Positions 1 through 7,998 of a stretch of 10,443 nt of DNA are shown here, in pieces. The first letter of the stretch is position 1. Each line of letters starts with the position of its first letter. Source of the stretch: an uncultured Mycoplasmataceae bacterium. Lineage in GTDB: Bacteria > Bacillota_I > Bacilli_A > Mycoplasmatales > Mycoplasmoidaceae. The stretch lies in contig CAMWRJ010000015.1 in assembly GCA_947176635.1 (NCBI GenBank), forward strand, positions 1-10,443, given 5' to 3'. The position numbers were made by a program, and so were the translations under genes. Below the pieces are notes generated by a model that saw only the letters and a list, made by a program, of their open reading frames with translations, was not told where the DNA came from and made no database searches.

Positions 1-377
1 GTTTTAAAATCAAGATCAAAATCAAAATATTTAATTGCACCCTCTTCATAAATGTAAGGACAAGCTATATTAATATATAATTTTGTACCATGATTTTCAA
101 TAGTAACAATTAAGTTAAATCATTTATCTTTGAAGAAAAATCAAAATGTTGGTTTTAAAACTTTTGAATTAAAAATTCTAAAACTGTTTTCTTCTGAAGA
201 TAAAACTGTGCAATCAATTGTACATAAAACTAAATGTTCTTCATTTTCTTCAATTACAATTGGAAAATTTCATGTTCTATACAATCAACCTGAATATTTG
301 TAAGAATGAACCATTACACTATCACCAACTTTAGGAGTTTTATTATATGCATTTATAAAGCAATTTTTTCTTGCCAT
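1..377 (-). CDS. DUF402 / Ntdp-like nucleoside di-/triphosphate phosphatase (partial, 3' end off window)
   Basis: The first 125 codons are visible; the gene runs off the left edge. The protein resembles the DUF402 family of Firmicutes (B. subtilis YgaC type, S. aureus Ntdp), cytosolic enzymes that hydrolyse nucleoside tri- and diphosphates with a divalent metal. Matching stretches, compared from memory, are GDSVMVHSYKYSG (residues 18-30) followed by a Trp-Tyr-Arg-Thr-Trp-like segment, KWFNLI (85-90), and the acidic block around residues 108-125 (YIYEEGAIKYFDFDLDFK), which corresponds to the family's AYDxEALKYIDYDLDIKV. Four in-frame TGA codons sit at aromatic positions and read as Trp. The start lies 2 nt beyond the trkA stop and has no convincing Shine-Dalgarno, so translation is probably coupled to trkA. 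The family call is fairly firm; the activity is by homology only. Confidence 0.82.
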
Positions 378-379
378 TT

Positions 380-1057
380 TTATTGTTTTGTGAAAAAATT
401 AACAACTTTATTTAATGAACTATAAGCACAAGCGACAGTAATTACATCACCTTTTAATAAAACTGTAGTTGATCTTACCGGAAAAATAACATCACCATCT
501 CTAATAATTTTAATAATATTTGTTAAGAAATCAGATTTGATTTCAAATTTAGAAATGGGTCAACCAAATAATTGTTCATTTTTAACTGGTAATTTAATAA
601 TAGCAATTCCATCATCATTTAATGATAAATCTAATTCTAAATCATTAACAATTCTAAATGCTAATAATTCAGCAATGATTTCATCAGGTCAAATTGTTTT
701 TAAATTATGTCCACCTAAAACATTTAAAACTTCTTTTTGTACATCATTTTTAACATTAGCAATGATGTTTTCAACACCTAATTTTTTTAAATTTGAAACA
801 ATTAAAATTGAATCTTCCATTTTAGAAACACCAACAATAACTTTAGAAAAATCTTTAAGATTTAAAGATTCTAATGAACTTAAATTTCTTGCATCAATTT
901 CATAAACATATTGATAATTAGAAGATAATTCAATAATTTTTTCGTGATTAGAATCAATCAAGACAACCTTAGCATTAGCATTTAATAAATTATTTGCTAA
1001 TTCTAGTGAAAATTTACCAATACCAATAATACAATATTCTTTGTTTTCCAAAGACAT
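380..1057 (-). CDS. TrkA/KtrA-family potassium transport regulator (RCK_N + RCK_C)
   Basis: This 225-residue protein has the length of a single-RCK regulator such as KtrA/KtrC, the cytosolic ring that gates a KtrB/TrkH-type K+ channel subunit. Residues 8-120 form the Rossmann RCK_N domain, with IIGIGKFS (10-17), an acidic residue after strand 2 (VLIDS, Asp35) and VIVGVSK further on. Residues about 123-225 look like the RCK_C (TrkA-C) domain, with LPVKNEQLFGWPIS and the closing segment GDVITVACA. In Gram-positives RCK_C often binds c-di-AMP, but that cannot be read here. The third Gly of GxGxxG is Ser17. Two Trp are TGA codons. ATG at 1057 is chosen because AGGTG lies 6 nt upstream; an in-frame GTG at 1066 overlaps gyrA and would lose that site. 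The start is 1 nt past the gyrA stop. The membrane partner is not in the window. Confidence 0.88.
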
Positions 1058-1058
1058 T

Positions 1059-3590
1059 TTATTCACCTAATTCAACAACTTCATGGTTGTCTGATTCTTC
1101 AAATTCTTCATCACCCAATAAATTAGCTTTAAATGCTGCAGTTGATTTAATATATTCATTTTTATCTAAATTCATAATTTTAACACCAGATGCATTTCTT
1201 CCAATTACTGAAATTTTAGAAACTTTTAATCTAATAATATTCCCTGAATTAGCAATTAATAAAACTTCATCATCTTCGTTTAATAATGACATACTTACTA
1301 AACTACCTGTTTTTTCATTAATTTTTAGTGTTTTAACACCTTTTGCACCTCTTTTAGATAATCTGTATAATTCATAATCAGATAATTTACCTATACCGTT
1401 TGAACCAATTGATAATACTAAATTACCTTCTAATGTTGTACCTGAACCAACTACTACATATTGATCTTCTAAATCAATACCTGTAACACCAGATGCAGTT
1501 CTTCCCATACATCTAACATTAGTTTCATTAAATCTAACAGCACGTCCACTTGAAGAACTAATCATTATTTCAGATTCTCCATTAGTGATATGAACATTAA
1601 ATAATTCATCATTATCTCTTAATGTTATTGCAATTTTACCATTGTTTCTTATTGAATCAAATTCTTTAATACTTGTACGTTTAACAACACCACTTTTTGT
1701 AATAAAGAATAAATATTTTTCCTCTTCATATTCATTATCATTTAATGTGATAATACTTTGAACTCTTTCATTTTTTTCAATATTTAAGAAATTTTGTGCA
1801 GGAACACCTTTTGAAGTTCTTGACCCAATTGGTACTTGATGTCCCCTAATTCTATAAACTTTACCTAAATTTGTAAAGAATAATAAATCTGCATGAGTAT
1901 TTGAAACAACAATTTTTTCAATACTATCATCTGAGTGAGTTTTTGCACCAATAATACCAACTCCACCTCTATTTTGTGTACGGTATGTATCAACTGGTAC
2001 ACGTTTAAATCATCCTTTTGCAGATTGTGTAATTAAAATATCAGCTTTTTCGATTAATGCTTCATCATCTACATTGCCAGAAACACCATATAAAATTTGT
2101 GTTCTACGTTCATCACCATATTTATTTTTAAAATAATCTAATTTTTCAATAATGATATTATTTCTTCTTAATTCAGAATTAATAATATCTAATAAATCAG
2201 TAATTAATGCTTTTAATTCAGCTAATTCGTCTGATAATTTTTGATGTTCTAATCCTGTTAATGATTTTAATCTCATATCAAGAACTGCTTTAGCTTGAAT
2301 AACACTTAATTCAAAACGTTGAATTAATCTTTCACTTGCTATTTCAGTTGATTCTGATTCTTTGATAATTTTAATAGCATCATCAATATTAGTGATTACT
2401 TTTAATAAACCTTCTAAAATGTGAACTCTTTCTTCAGCTTTTTTAAGTTCAAATTTAGATTTATTAATAATAATATTGTGTTGGTGTTCTAAATAATGAA
2501 AAATCATTTGTTTTAAGTTTAAAATTTTTGGAACACCATTAACTAAGGCTAAATTATTAACTGAAAAATTAACTTGTAATTGTGAAGATTTATAAAGTTT
2601 ATTTAAAACAATATTTGGAATTGCTTCTCTTTTTAATTCAATTACAATTCTAATACCATCTCTGTTTGATTCATCTCTTAAATCAGTAATATCTTTTAAT
2701 TCTTCTTTTTTAACAAGTTCTACAATTTTTTCAATTAAAGAAGTTTTATTTACAGCATAAGGAATTTCTGTAATAATAATTGAAGATTTACCATTTGGAT
2801 TTTCTTCAATAGTATGTTTTGATCTGATAATTACAGAACCTTTACCTGTTCTAAAATAATTTTTAATTCCTTCATCACCTAAAATTTCACCATATGTTGG
2901 GAAATCTGGACCTTTAATATATTCCATTAATTCATCAATTGAACAATCTGGATTAGCAATTTGAAATTTTATTGCATCACAAATTTCATTTAAATTATGT
3001 GGAGGCATATTTGTTGACATACCAACAGCAATACCATTACTTCCATTTGCTAATAAGTTAGGAAATGATCCAGGTAATACAGTTGGTTCTTTTTCATTAC
3101 CATCATAATTTTCTACAAATTGAACTGTATCTTTATCAATATTTTCTAGAATTTCATCTGATATTTTAGATAATCTAATTTCAGTATAACGCATTGCAGC
3201 AGCTGAATCACCATCAATTGACCCAAAGTTACCATGACCATCCATTAACATATATCTTAAACTAAAATCTTGTGCCATTCTAACCATTGTTTGATAAACA
3301 GCAGCATCACCATGAGGGTGATATTTACCAATAACTTCACCGACTAAACGTGCTGATTTTTTATATGGTTTATCAGCATGCATTCCAAGTCCATAAGCTG
3401 CATATAAAACTCTTCTATGAACTGGTTTAAAACCATCATAAATATTAGGTAGTGCTCTTGATACAATAACTGACATTGCATAAGACATAAATGATGTTTC
3501 AAGTTCATTTGTAATTTCTAAATCATTAATTTTTGATTGAGATAATTGTTCTTTAATTTCATCAACTGTTAAACGACCTTTTTTTGCCAT
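1059..3590 (-). CDS. gyrA: DNA gyrase subunit A
   Basis: This 843-residue protein is the breakage-reunion subunit of DNA gyrase, which with GyrB forms an A2B2 enzyme introducing negative supercoils. The winged-helix/tower core spans about residues 30-520, with the active-site Tyr135 in [10 protein letters not shown] and the GyrA-type stretch [18 protein letters not shown], which separates it from ParC. The C-terminal beta-pinwheel (about 530-820) holds repeated blades ([43 protein letters not shown]) and ends in an acidic tail ([18 protein letters not shown]). The GyrA box is QNRGGVG (539-545) rather than QRRGGKG. The quinolone-pocket positions equivalent to E. coli 83, 87 and 106 are Ala96, Gln100 and His119. 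One in-frame TGA (Trp527) splits the frame under the standard code. AGGA just upstream fits the ATG at 3590. It starts 17 nt after the gyrB stop. Confidence 0.97.
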
Positions 3591-3607
3591 AACATTTCCT
3601 TTCTAAA

Positions 3608-5563
3608 TTATGCATCAATATCTTTTACATATTCTGCATGTTGTTCAATATATTCTTTTCTTGGAGGAACATCATCTCCCATAAATAATGTAAATGCTTT
3701 ATCAGCAGCTATCGCATCTTGTACAGATACTTGTAATAAAACTCTATTTTTTGGATCCATAGTAGTTTCTCATAATTGTTCAGGATTCATTTCCCCTAAA
3801 CCTTTATATCTTTGAATATTAAATCTTGAATTTTCAGCATTCTTTTTTAATTCAGCTAATTCTTCATCAGAATAAGCATATGAAATTTGTTTACCTTGTG
3901 TAAATTTATATAAAGGAGGTTGTGCTATATAAACATGACCATCTAAAATTAATTCTTTCATATATCTAAAGAAGAAAGTTAATAATAATGTTCTAATATG
4001 ACTACCATCAACATCGGCATCGGTCATAATAATAATTTTGTTATATCTTAAATTATCTCTATTATAATTACCTGAAATACCTGTACCAATTGCTGAAATC
4101 ATATAAGAAATTTCATCATTAGATAATATTTTTTCATAATGGCTTTTTTCAACATTTAAAATTTTACCTTTTAATGGTAATATTGCTTGGTATTCTCTTT
4201 CTCTTCCAGTTTTTGCACTACCACCAGCAGAATCCCCTTCGACAATATATAATTCTGTTACGCTTGCATCTCTACATGAACAATCAGCTAATTTACCAGG
4301 TAATGAATTAGATTCAAATGGAGATTTTCTTCTTGCTTCTTCACGTACTTTTTGAGATTTTTTTCTAGCATCAGCTGCAAAAAAAGCACGTTTAACAATC
4401 ATTTCAGCTATTGTTGGGTTTTCTAACATAAATTTTTCAAAAATTTCTTCAGTGACAGTATTTACAAATTTTCTAACTTCACTATTACCTAATTTCTTTT
4501 TAGTTTGACCTTCGTATTGAGGATTAGGGTGTTTAATTGAAATAATTGCTGTTAAACCTTCAACTACATCTTCTCTAGTTACTTTTTCATTTGCATCTTT
4601 TACCATTTTTTTATCTAATGCATATTTATTAATAACTTTTACAATTGCTGATAAAAAACCTTCCTCATGAGTCCCACCTTCAATAGTATTAATATTGTTA
4701 CAAAAACTATGAATTGAAGAAGTATAGTTTTTACTATATTGGAAAGCTAATTCACATCTAATTGAATATGTTGATTTTTCTGTTCCAACTCTTGCTTGAT
4801 TTACAACTGGAACATCATCAACTTTTTCTCCATAAATAATATCATTAAATAAAACTTCTTTTTCTGAATTTAAATCTTTAACATACTCAATTAAACCACC
4901 TTCAAAGCATCATTCAAATGATCTGTTAGTTTTAAATGAATTAAAGATAATTTTAATTCCTTTATTTAAATATGCTAATTCTTTTAACCTATTAATGATT
5001 TTATTTTCATCTCATGGATTAGGTTCCATAATTGTAAAATCAGGATAAAATTGAATTTTTGTACCATTAGTTTTTTCTTTATTGATGCCGATTTTTTCTA
5101 AATCTTTATCAGTTTGACCACCGTTTTTAAATTCTAAAAAATGTTCATCTGAATTTTTTCAAACTCAAACTCTAAATCATTCACTTAATGCATTAACAAC
5201 TGAAGCACCAACACCATGTAATCCACCTGAAACTTTATATGATTCATTATCAAATTTACCACCAGCATGTAAAACTGTTAATACCGTTTTAACTGTAGAC
5301 ATATTTGTTTGACTATGAGTTTCAATAGGAATACCTCTTCCGTCATCTTCAACACTAATTGAGTCATCTTCATTTATCGAGATTGTTACTGTTGAAGCAT
5401 ATCCAGCCATTGCTTCGTCAATTGAGTTATCTACAATTTCTCAAATCATGTGGTGTAAACCTTGTGAGTTAGTAGAACCAATATACATCCCTGGTCTAAC
5501 ACGTACTGCTTCTAAACCTTCTAAAACTCTAATACTATCTTGATTATATTTTTTATCACTCAT
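3608..5563 (-). CDS. gyrB: DNA gyrase subunit B
   Basis: This 651-residue protein is the ATPase subunit of gyrase. The GHKL ATPase domain carries Glu42 and Asn46 in [16 protein letters not shown] (73-79) and GGLHGVGAS (113-121). A transducer domain follows to about residue 400. The TOPRIM domain holds EGDSAGGSA (Glu442), [11 protein letters not shown], and TDADVDGSH with Asp515, Asp517 and Asp519 as metal ligands. The C-terminus has the conserved [20 protein letters not shown]. Seven Trp codons are TGA, so it appears as several fragments under the standard code. A strong GAGGAGAG site precedes the ATG. It follows yaaA by 15 nt and leads directly into gyrA. I call it GyrB rather than ParE because of this pairing and because the adjacent A subunit is clearly GyrA. 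Confidence 0.96.
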
Positions 5564-5578
5564 TGATTTCTCTCCTCA

Positions 5579-5797
5579 TTAAATTATTTTAAAAAAATCA
5601 TTATTAACTTTTATAATCATTCCTTTATATATTTTTCTTCCCCGTCTATTTTCAAATTCATCATTTACTAATATTTTATTGTTTAGTAAAAATTCTTTTA
5701 CTTCTGATCCCATACTAACAATTCCGGATCATTTAAGAAATTTTCCTAATTCAATATATTCTGTATTAATTTGAATTTCTTTTATTTCATTTGTCAT
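5579..5797 (-). CDS. yaaA: YaaA-type S4 domain RNA-binding protein
   Basis: This is a 72-residue S4-domain protein matching B. subtilis YaaA (71 aa) nearly end to end in family pattern: ITxYIxLGKFLKWSGI (about 10-26), then SEVKEFLLNNKILVNDE and ENRRGRKIYKGMII (49-62), where the Arg/Lys-rich NRRGRK block is the RNA-contact signature. S4 domains bind structured RNA, often rRNA; the role of YaaA is not established. It sits directly upstream of gyrB, as in the Firmicutes dnaN-yaaA-recF-gyrB-gyrA cluster, but recF is absent. Trp23 is TGA. Arg52 in the conserved NRRGRK is a CGG codon at 5642-5644, rare in such AT-rich genomes. A weak AGG lies 7 nt before the ATG. It is likely the first gene of the gyrase operon. 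Confidence 0.9.
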
Positions 5798-5820
5798 AAT
5801 AAACCTATCTTGTGAAAAAT

Positions 5821-5845
5821 ATATAAATATATTATATATTTATAT
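5821..5845. repeat. Perfect 11-3-11 inverted repeat between divergent genes
   Basis: The arms are ATATAAATATA and its exact reverse complement TATATTTATAT, separated by TTA. All bases are A or T. It lies between the divergent rpsU and yaaA-gyrB genes, covers the best -10 candidate for the gyrase operon, and ends 33 nt short of the rpsU -35. It could be an operator or an easily melted, supercoiling-sensitive segment. Low-complexity A/T sequence also makes chance palindromes more likely. Confidence 0.6.
5831..5836 (-). promoter_or_regulatory. Candidate -10 box of the yaaA-gyrB-gyrA operon
   Basis: On the minus strand this reads TATAAT, a perfect -10 hexamer, about 34 nt before the yaaA ATG. 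That would give an mRNA leader of about 27 nt. No TTGACA-like -35 is visible at 16-18 nt spacing (the positions read A/T only), and the surroundings are almost pure A/T, where such hexamers arise by chance. It lies inside the perfect palindrome at 5821-5845. Confidence 0.4.
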
Positions 5846-5877
5846 CTTTAAATATTTTGACTTATTTTTAAAATATT

Positions 5878-5906
5878 TTGCATTATTTTAATAAAAATGT
5901 TATATA
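5878..5906 (+). promoter_or_regulatory. Promoter of rpsU (extended -10)
   Basis: TTGCAT (5878-5883) acts as -35, then a 17-nt spacer ends in TGT, giving an extended TGn motif directly before TATATA (5901-5906). Transcription would begin near 5913, about 38 nt before the rpsU GTG. A second, weaker pair sits just upstream: TTGACT (5857-5862) with CATTAT (5881-5886) at 18 nt. Confidence 0.6.
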
Positions 5907-5950
5907 AATAAATATATTAAAAAATTTTTATAAAGAAATGGGTGAGTTCT

Positions 5951-6124
5951 GTGTCAAGAGGAATCATTGTTGAAAACGGTGATGTTGAAAAAGCTCTTAA
6001 AAGATTCAAAAGAATTGCTAATGAAACTAAAAGAGACTCTAAAAGACATGAATACTATCTAAGACCAGGTCTTAGAAAAAAAGAAAAAGAAAAAGAAGCT
6101 AGAAAACACACTAAATTTCATTAA
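5951..6124 (+). CDS. rpsU: 30S ribosomal protein S21
   Basis: This 57-residue basic protein equals the usual Firmicutes S21 length. The family pattern is clear: an N-terminal VENGDVEKALKRFKRI block, then HEYYLRPGLRKKEKEKEARK, ending in a short basic tail. S21 joins the 30S subunit near the anti-Shine-Dalgarno region and aids initiation. GTG at 5951 is chosen because GGTGA (5941-5945) lies 5 nt upstream and because it gives the standard MSRG start; another GTG at 5942 overlaps that site, and ATG 5938 is out of frame. It is the only plus-strand gene here, a single-gene unit with its own promoter and a terminator 20 nt downstream. It contains no Trp. Confidence 0.95.
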   Translation: MSRGIIVENGDVEKALKRFKRIANETKRDSKRHEYYLRPGLRKKEKEKEARKHTKFH

Positions 6125-6143
6125 TACTTTTTCTTAATAAAAT

Positions 6144-6186
6144 AAAAATAAAGGTTTGATAAATTTAATCAAGCCTTTATTTTTTT
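6144..6186. terminator. Bidirectional rho-independent terminator between rpsU and rpmA
   Basis: A 17-nt arm, AAAAATAAAGGTTTGAT (6144-6160), pairs with ATCAAGCCTTTATTTTT (6168-6184) across a 7-nt loop, with one G-U pair. On the plus strand the stem runs into TTTTTTT, ending rpsU. On the minus strand the mirrored stem runs into TTTATTTTTATTTT, ending rpmA. The genes converge on this single element. Confidence 0.88.
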
Positions 6187-6211
6187 ATTAAATCAAATAA
6201 ACAATAATTTA

Positions 6212-6511
6212 TTATTTAGTGTTTTCAATAACACTAACTTTTGTTTTAGAACCCATGAATTTTTCGTATTTTACAGTACCTTCTACAAGAGCAAATAAAG
6301 TATGATCTTTACCTTGTCCTACATTTTTACCAGGGTAAATTTTATTTCCTCTTTGTCTGTAAATAATTTGACCAGCTTTTGTAAATTGTCCATCACCTAA
6401 TTTAGCACCTAAATACTTTGGATTAGAATCTCTACCATTTTTAGTAGAACCCACACCTTTTTTAGAAGCAAATAACTGTAAATCAGTTACAAATAAAATT
6501 TTATTTTGCAT
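6212..6511 (-). CDS. rpmA: 50S ribosomal protein L27 with cleavable N-terminal leader
   Basis: L27 reaches into the peptidyl-transferase centre. The mature domain begins [16 protein letters not shown], followed by [37 protein letters not shown], all typical of L27. Before it is an extra leader, [14 protein letters not shown], whose last residues DLQLF|A match the Firmicutes site at which the protease Prp removes the leader. The prp gene is directly upstream and overlaps. Two adjacent ATGs exist (6514 and 6511). The AAGGAG site (6518-6523) is 3 nt from the first and 6 nt from the second, so I prefer 6511; the other adds one Met. It ends at the bidirectional terminator. Confidence 0.95.
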   Translation of the reverse strand: MQNKILFVTDLQLFASKKGVGSTKNGRDSNPKYLGAKLGDGQFTKAGQIIYRQRGNKIYPGKNVGQGKDHTLFALVEGTVKYEKFMGSKTKVSVIENTK

Positions 6512-6821
6512 CATTTTCTCCTTGAATTAACGTATTAAAATAAGATATTTTTAAATATTTTTTATAATTTGGATTAACTGCAATTGATTCTAATTGAATT
6601 TTAATTAATTCAAGATAATTAATACAATATTCTAGATTTGATTTAAATTTCATTAAAAGATAACCATCATCAATTTTAACGATAATATCTTGAGGTTTAA
6701 ATCAATTAATAGAACCAATAACAATTGAACTTACACCAGCACATACAACATCATTATTTGATGAAAAATTTGCATGTCCTGAAACAATATATCCATTTTG
6801 ATAAAAATTAATTTTAATCAT
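6501..6821 (-). CDS. prp: Prp, ribosomal-processing cysteine protease for L27
   Basis: This 106-residue protein matches the YsxB/Prp family, the cysteine protease that trims the L27 leader in Firmicutes. The catalytic pair is visible: His16 in SGHANF and Cys27 in DVVCAGVSS, with the following VIGSIN segment as in the family. Trp40 is TGA, which breaks the frame under the standard code and would hide the gene from a code-11 annotation. Its ATG shares an A with the rplU stop (TAATG), and its 3' end overlaps the start of rpmA by 11-14 nt and contains the rpmA Shine-Dalgarno. Genes for enzyme and substrate are thus translationally linked. Confidence 0.93.
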
Positions 6822-7123
6822 TATTTTGCGCTAATAGATTTAATTACTAATTTAGTGTATGGTTGTCTATGACCTTGTCTTTTGTAATGGTGTTTTTTAG
6901 ATTTAAATTTAATAATACTGATCTTTTTTTGTTTTCCATGTTTTTCAATAACAGCACTTACACTTGCACCATTAATGAATGGGCTTCCAATTTTAGAATC
7001 TAACATTAAAACTTGATCAAATTTAACTTCAGTACCAACTTCTGAGTCAATTTTTTCAACATATATAATGTCACCTTCTTGTACTTTATATTGTTTACCA
7101 CCTGTTTGAATAATTGCAAACAT
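6821..7123 (-). CDS. rplU: 50S ribosomal protein L21
   Basis: This 100-residue protein has the L21 beginning [24 protein letters not shown], a central VLMLDS strand, and the basic [15 protein letters not shown] motif that contacts 23S rRNA. The length is normal. AAGGAG lies 6 nt before the ATG. It is the first gene of rplU-prp-rpmA, the standard Firmicutes order, preceded by a structured leader and its own promoter. No Trp codon occurs. Confidence 0.96.
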   Translation of the reverse strand: MFAIIQTGGKQYKVQEGDIIYVEKIDSEVGTEVKFDQVLMLDSKIGSPFINGASVSAVIEKHGKQKKISIIKFKSKKHHYKRQGHRQPYTKLVIKSISAK

Positions 7124-7214
7124 GTGAAACTCCTTTATTTATGATCTCGCTTCAATTGGTGGAATAATCACTTAATAACCAATTAAATGCGGTTATTGTC
7201 TATTCAAAATAGAC
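7124..7214 (-). promoter_or_regulatory. Structured 5' leader of rplU, probable L21 leader
   Basis: Read on the minus strand, the leader begins with a hairpin at the likely transcript start (GTCTATT/AATAGAC, 7-bp stem, 7198-7214). A second hairpin follows immediately (AATAACC/GGTTATT, 7-bp stem, 10-nt loop starting GCATTT, 7174-7197). Then comes an unpaired-looking stretch with GAAGCGAGATCAT (7141-7153) and the Shine-Dalgarno. Position and layout fit the L21 leader known from Firmicutes rplU mRNAs, thought to let L21 regulate its own operon. I recognise the layout, not an exact consensus, so the Rfam assignment (L21_leader) is an inference. Confidence 0.6.
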
Positions 7215-7220
7215 TTATAT

Positions 7221-7229
7221 ATTATATCA
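7221..7229 (-). promoter_or_regulatory. Extended -10 promoter of rplU-prp-rpmA
   Basis: On the minus strand TGA plus TATAAT gives a perfect extended -10. At 17-nt spacing the -35 position reads GAGATT, not a match, and it falls inside the nusG terminator stem. The start would be near G7214, exactly at the base of the first leader hairpin. Confidence 0.65.
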
Positions 7230-7252
7230 AAAAAAGAGATAAAAATCTCTTT
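7229..7252 (-). terminator. Rho-independent terminator of the permease-rpmG-secE-nusG operon
   Basis: On the minus strand AAAGAGAT (7245-7252) pairs with ATCTCTTT (7233-7240) across a TTTT loop, running into a T tract, 9 nt after the nusG stop. The stem is weak (8 bp, three G/C pairs). Its T tract abuts the TGA of the next promoter, so termination and initiation elements overlap. Confidence 0.75.
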
Positions 7253-7261
7253 ATAGTAAAG

Positions 7262-7981
7262 CTATTTTATCTCTTCAATTTGATTAAATTCTAATGTAAT
7301 TTCTTGAATTTGTCCAAATAAATCTATTTCAATACTTGCAGTTCCTTTTTGATTATTTATTGAAGTAACAATTCCTTCTTGATTTTCCATTGAACCACTA
7401 ATAATTTTTACTTTAGATCCTACTTCAAAATCACATTCATAATATTCTTTTTCTAAAATAATATCATTTTTAGTTTTTTCGATTTTAGTTACACCCATTG
7501 TTGATAAATCATCAATTGAATCATATCTATCTGAATTTAAAATTCTTTCAATTTCATATGAACCAACTGGAATTGGTTTTGAATTTTTACCAGATGAACC
7601 AACTAATCCTGTTACTGATTCAGTATTTCTAATAATAAATCATAATTCATCATTAATATACATTTTTACAAAAATATAACCTGAGAATTTATTTTTTTCT
7701 TCAGTTCTAGTTTTACGATATTCAGCAACTGAACCATCACTATTTAAAATTGTTTCTCATTTAATTTTTGAAGTGTTTCTCATGATATTAGGAGCATTAT
7801 CAGCTGTAAATGATTTAATTTCTACTAATTTTTCTTTAATTACTCTAATATCTTGTACATAATCTTCATAATTATAAGATCTAATTTTTCCTCATAAATT
7901 ATTAATTACTATATCTTCTTTACCAGCAACTGTTGTTACAATATATCATTGAAATAACTTTTCATTAATTACATTTGACAT
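7262..7981 (-). CDS. nusG: Transcription elongation/antitermination factor NusG
   Basis: NusG binds the RNA polymerase clamp, supports elongation and can link to the ribosome. The NGN domain spans roughly residues 10-145: QWYIVTTVAGKED at the start, then FSGYIFVKM, LWFIIRNTESVTGLVGSSG. The KOW domain is at about 185-239, with FEVGSKVKIISG, NQEGIVTSIN and FGQIQEITLEFNQIEEI. At 239 aa it is longer than the usual about 180: extra residues fall within the NGN domain (about 55-97) and in the NGN-KOW linker (about 152-184). Four Trp are TGA. AAAGGAG lies 7 nt before the ATG. It follows secE, the universal Firmicutes order, and ends at the terminator at 7229-7252. Confidence 0.94.
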
Positions 7982-7998
7982 ATAAATCTCCTTTTAAA

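Noticed and set aside
537..905. Plus-strand 122-residue open frame
   Set aside because: It lies antisense within the RCK gene, has no family resemblance, and mirrors the minus-strand coding sequence.
1087..1377. Plus-strand 96-residue open frame
   Set aside because: Antisense to the gyrA C-terminal domain, whose frame is well supported; no ribosome-binding site or motif.
1059..5563. gyrA and gyrB as broken pseudogenes with in-frame stops
   Set aside because: All interruptions are TGA at positions fitting Trp; with mollicute code 4 both genes are complete and full length.
3608..5563. ParE instead of GyrB
   Set aside because: The partner gene is clearly GyrA ([15 protein letters not shown], GyrA box remnant), and yaaA lies upstream as at the Firmicutes gyrBA locus.
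5857..5886. TTGACT/CATTAT as the main rpsU promoter
   Set aside because: The -35 is better, but the -10 matches only 4 of 6 at 18-nt spacing; the downstream extended -10 promoter is stronger overall. Kept as a secondary candidate.
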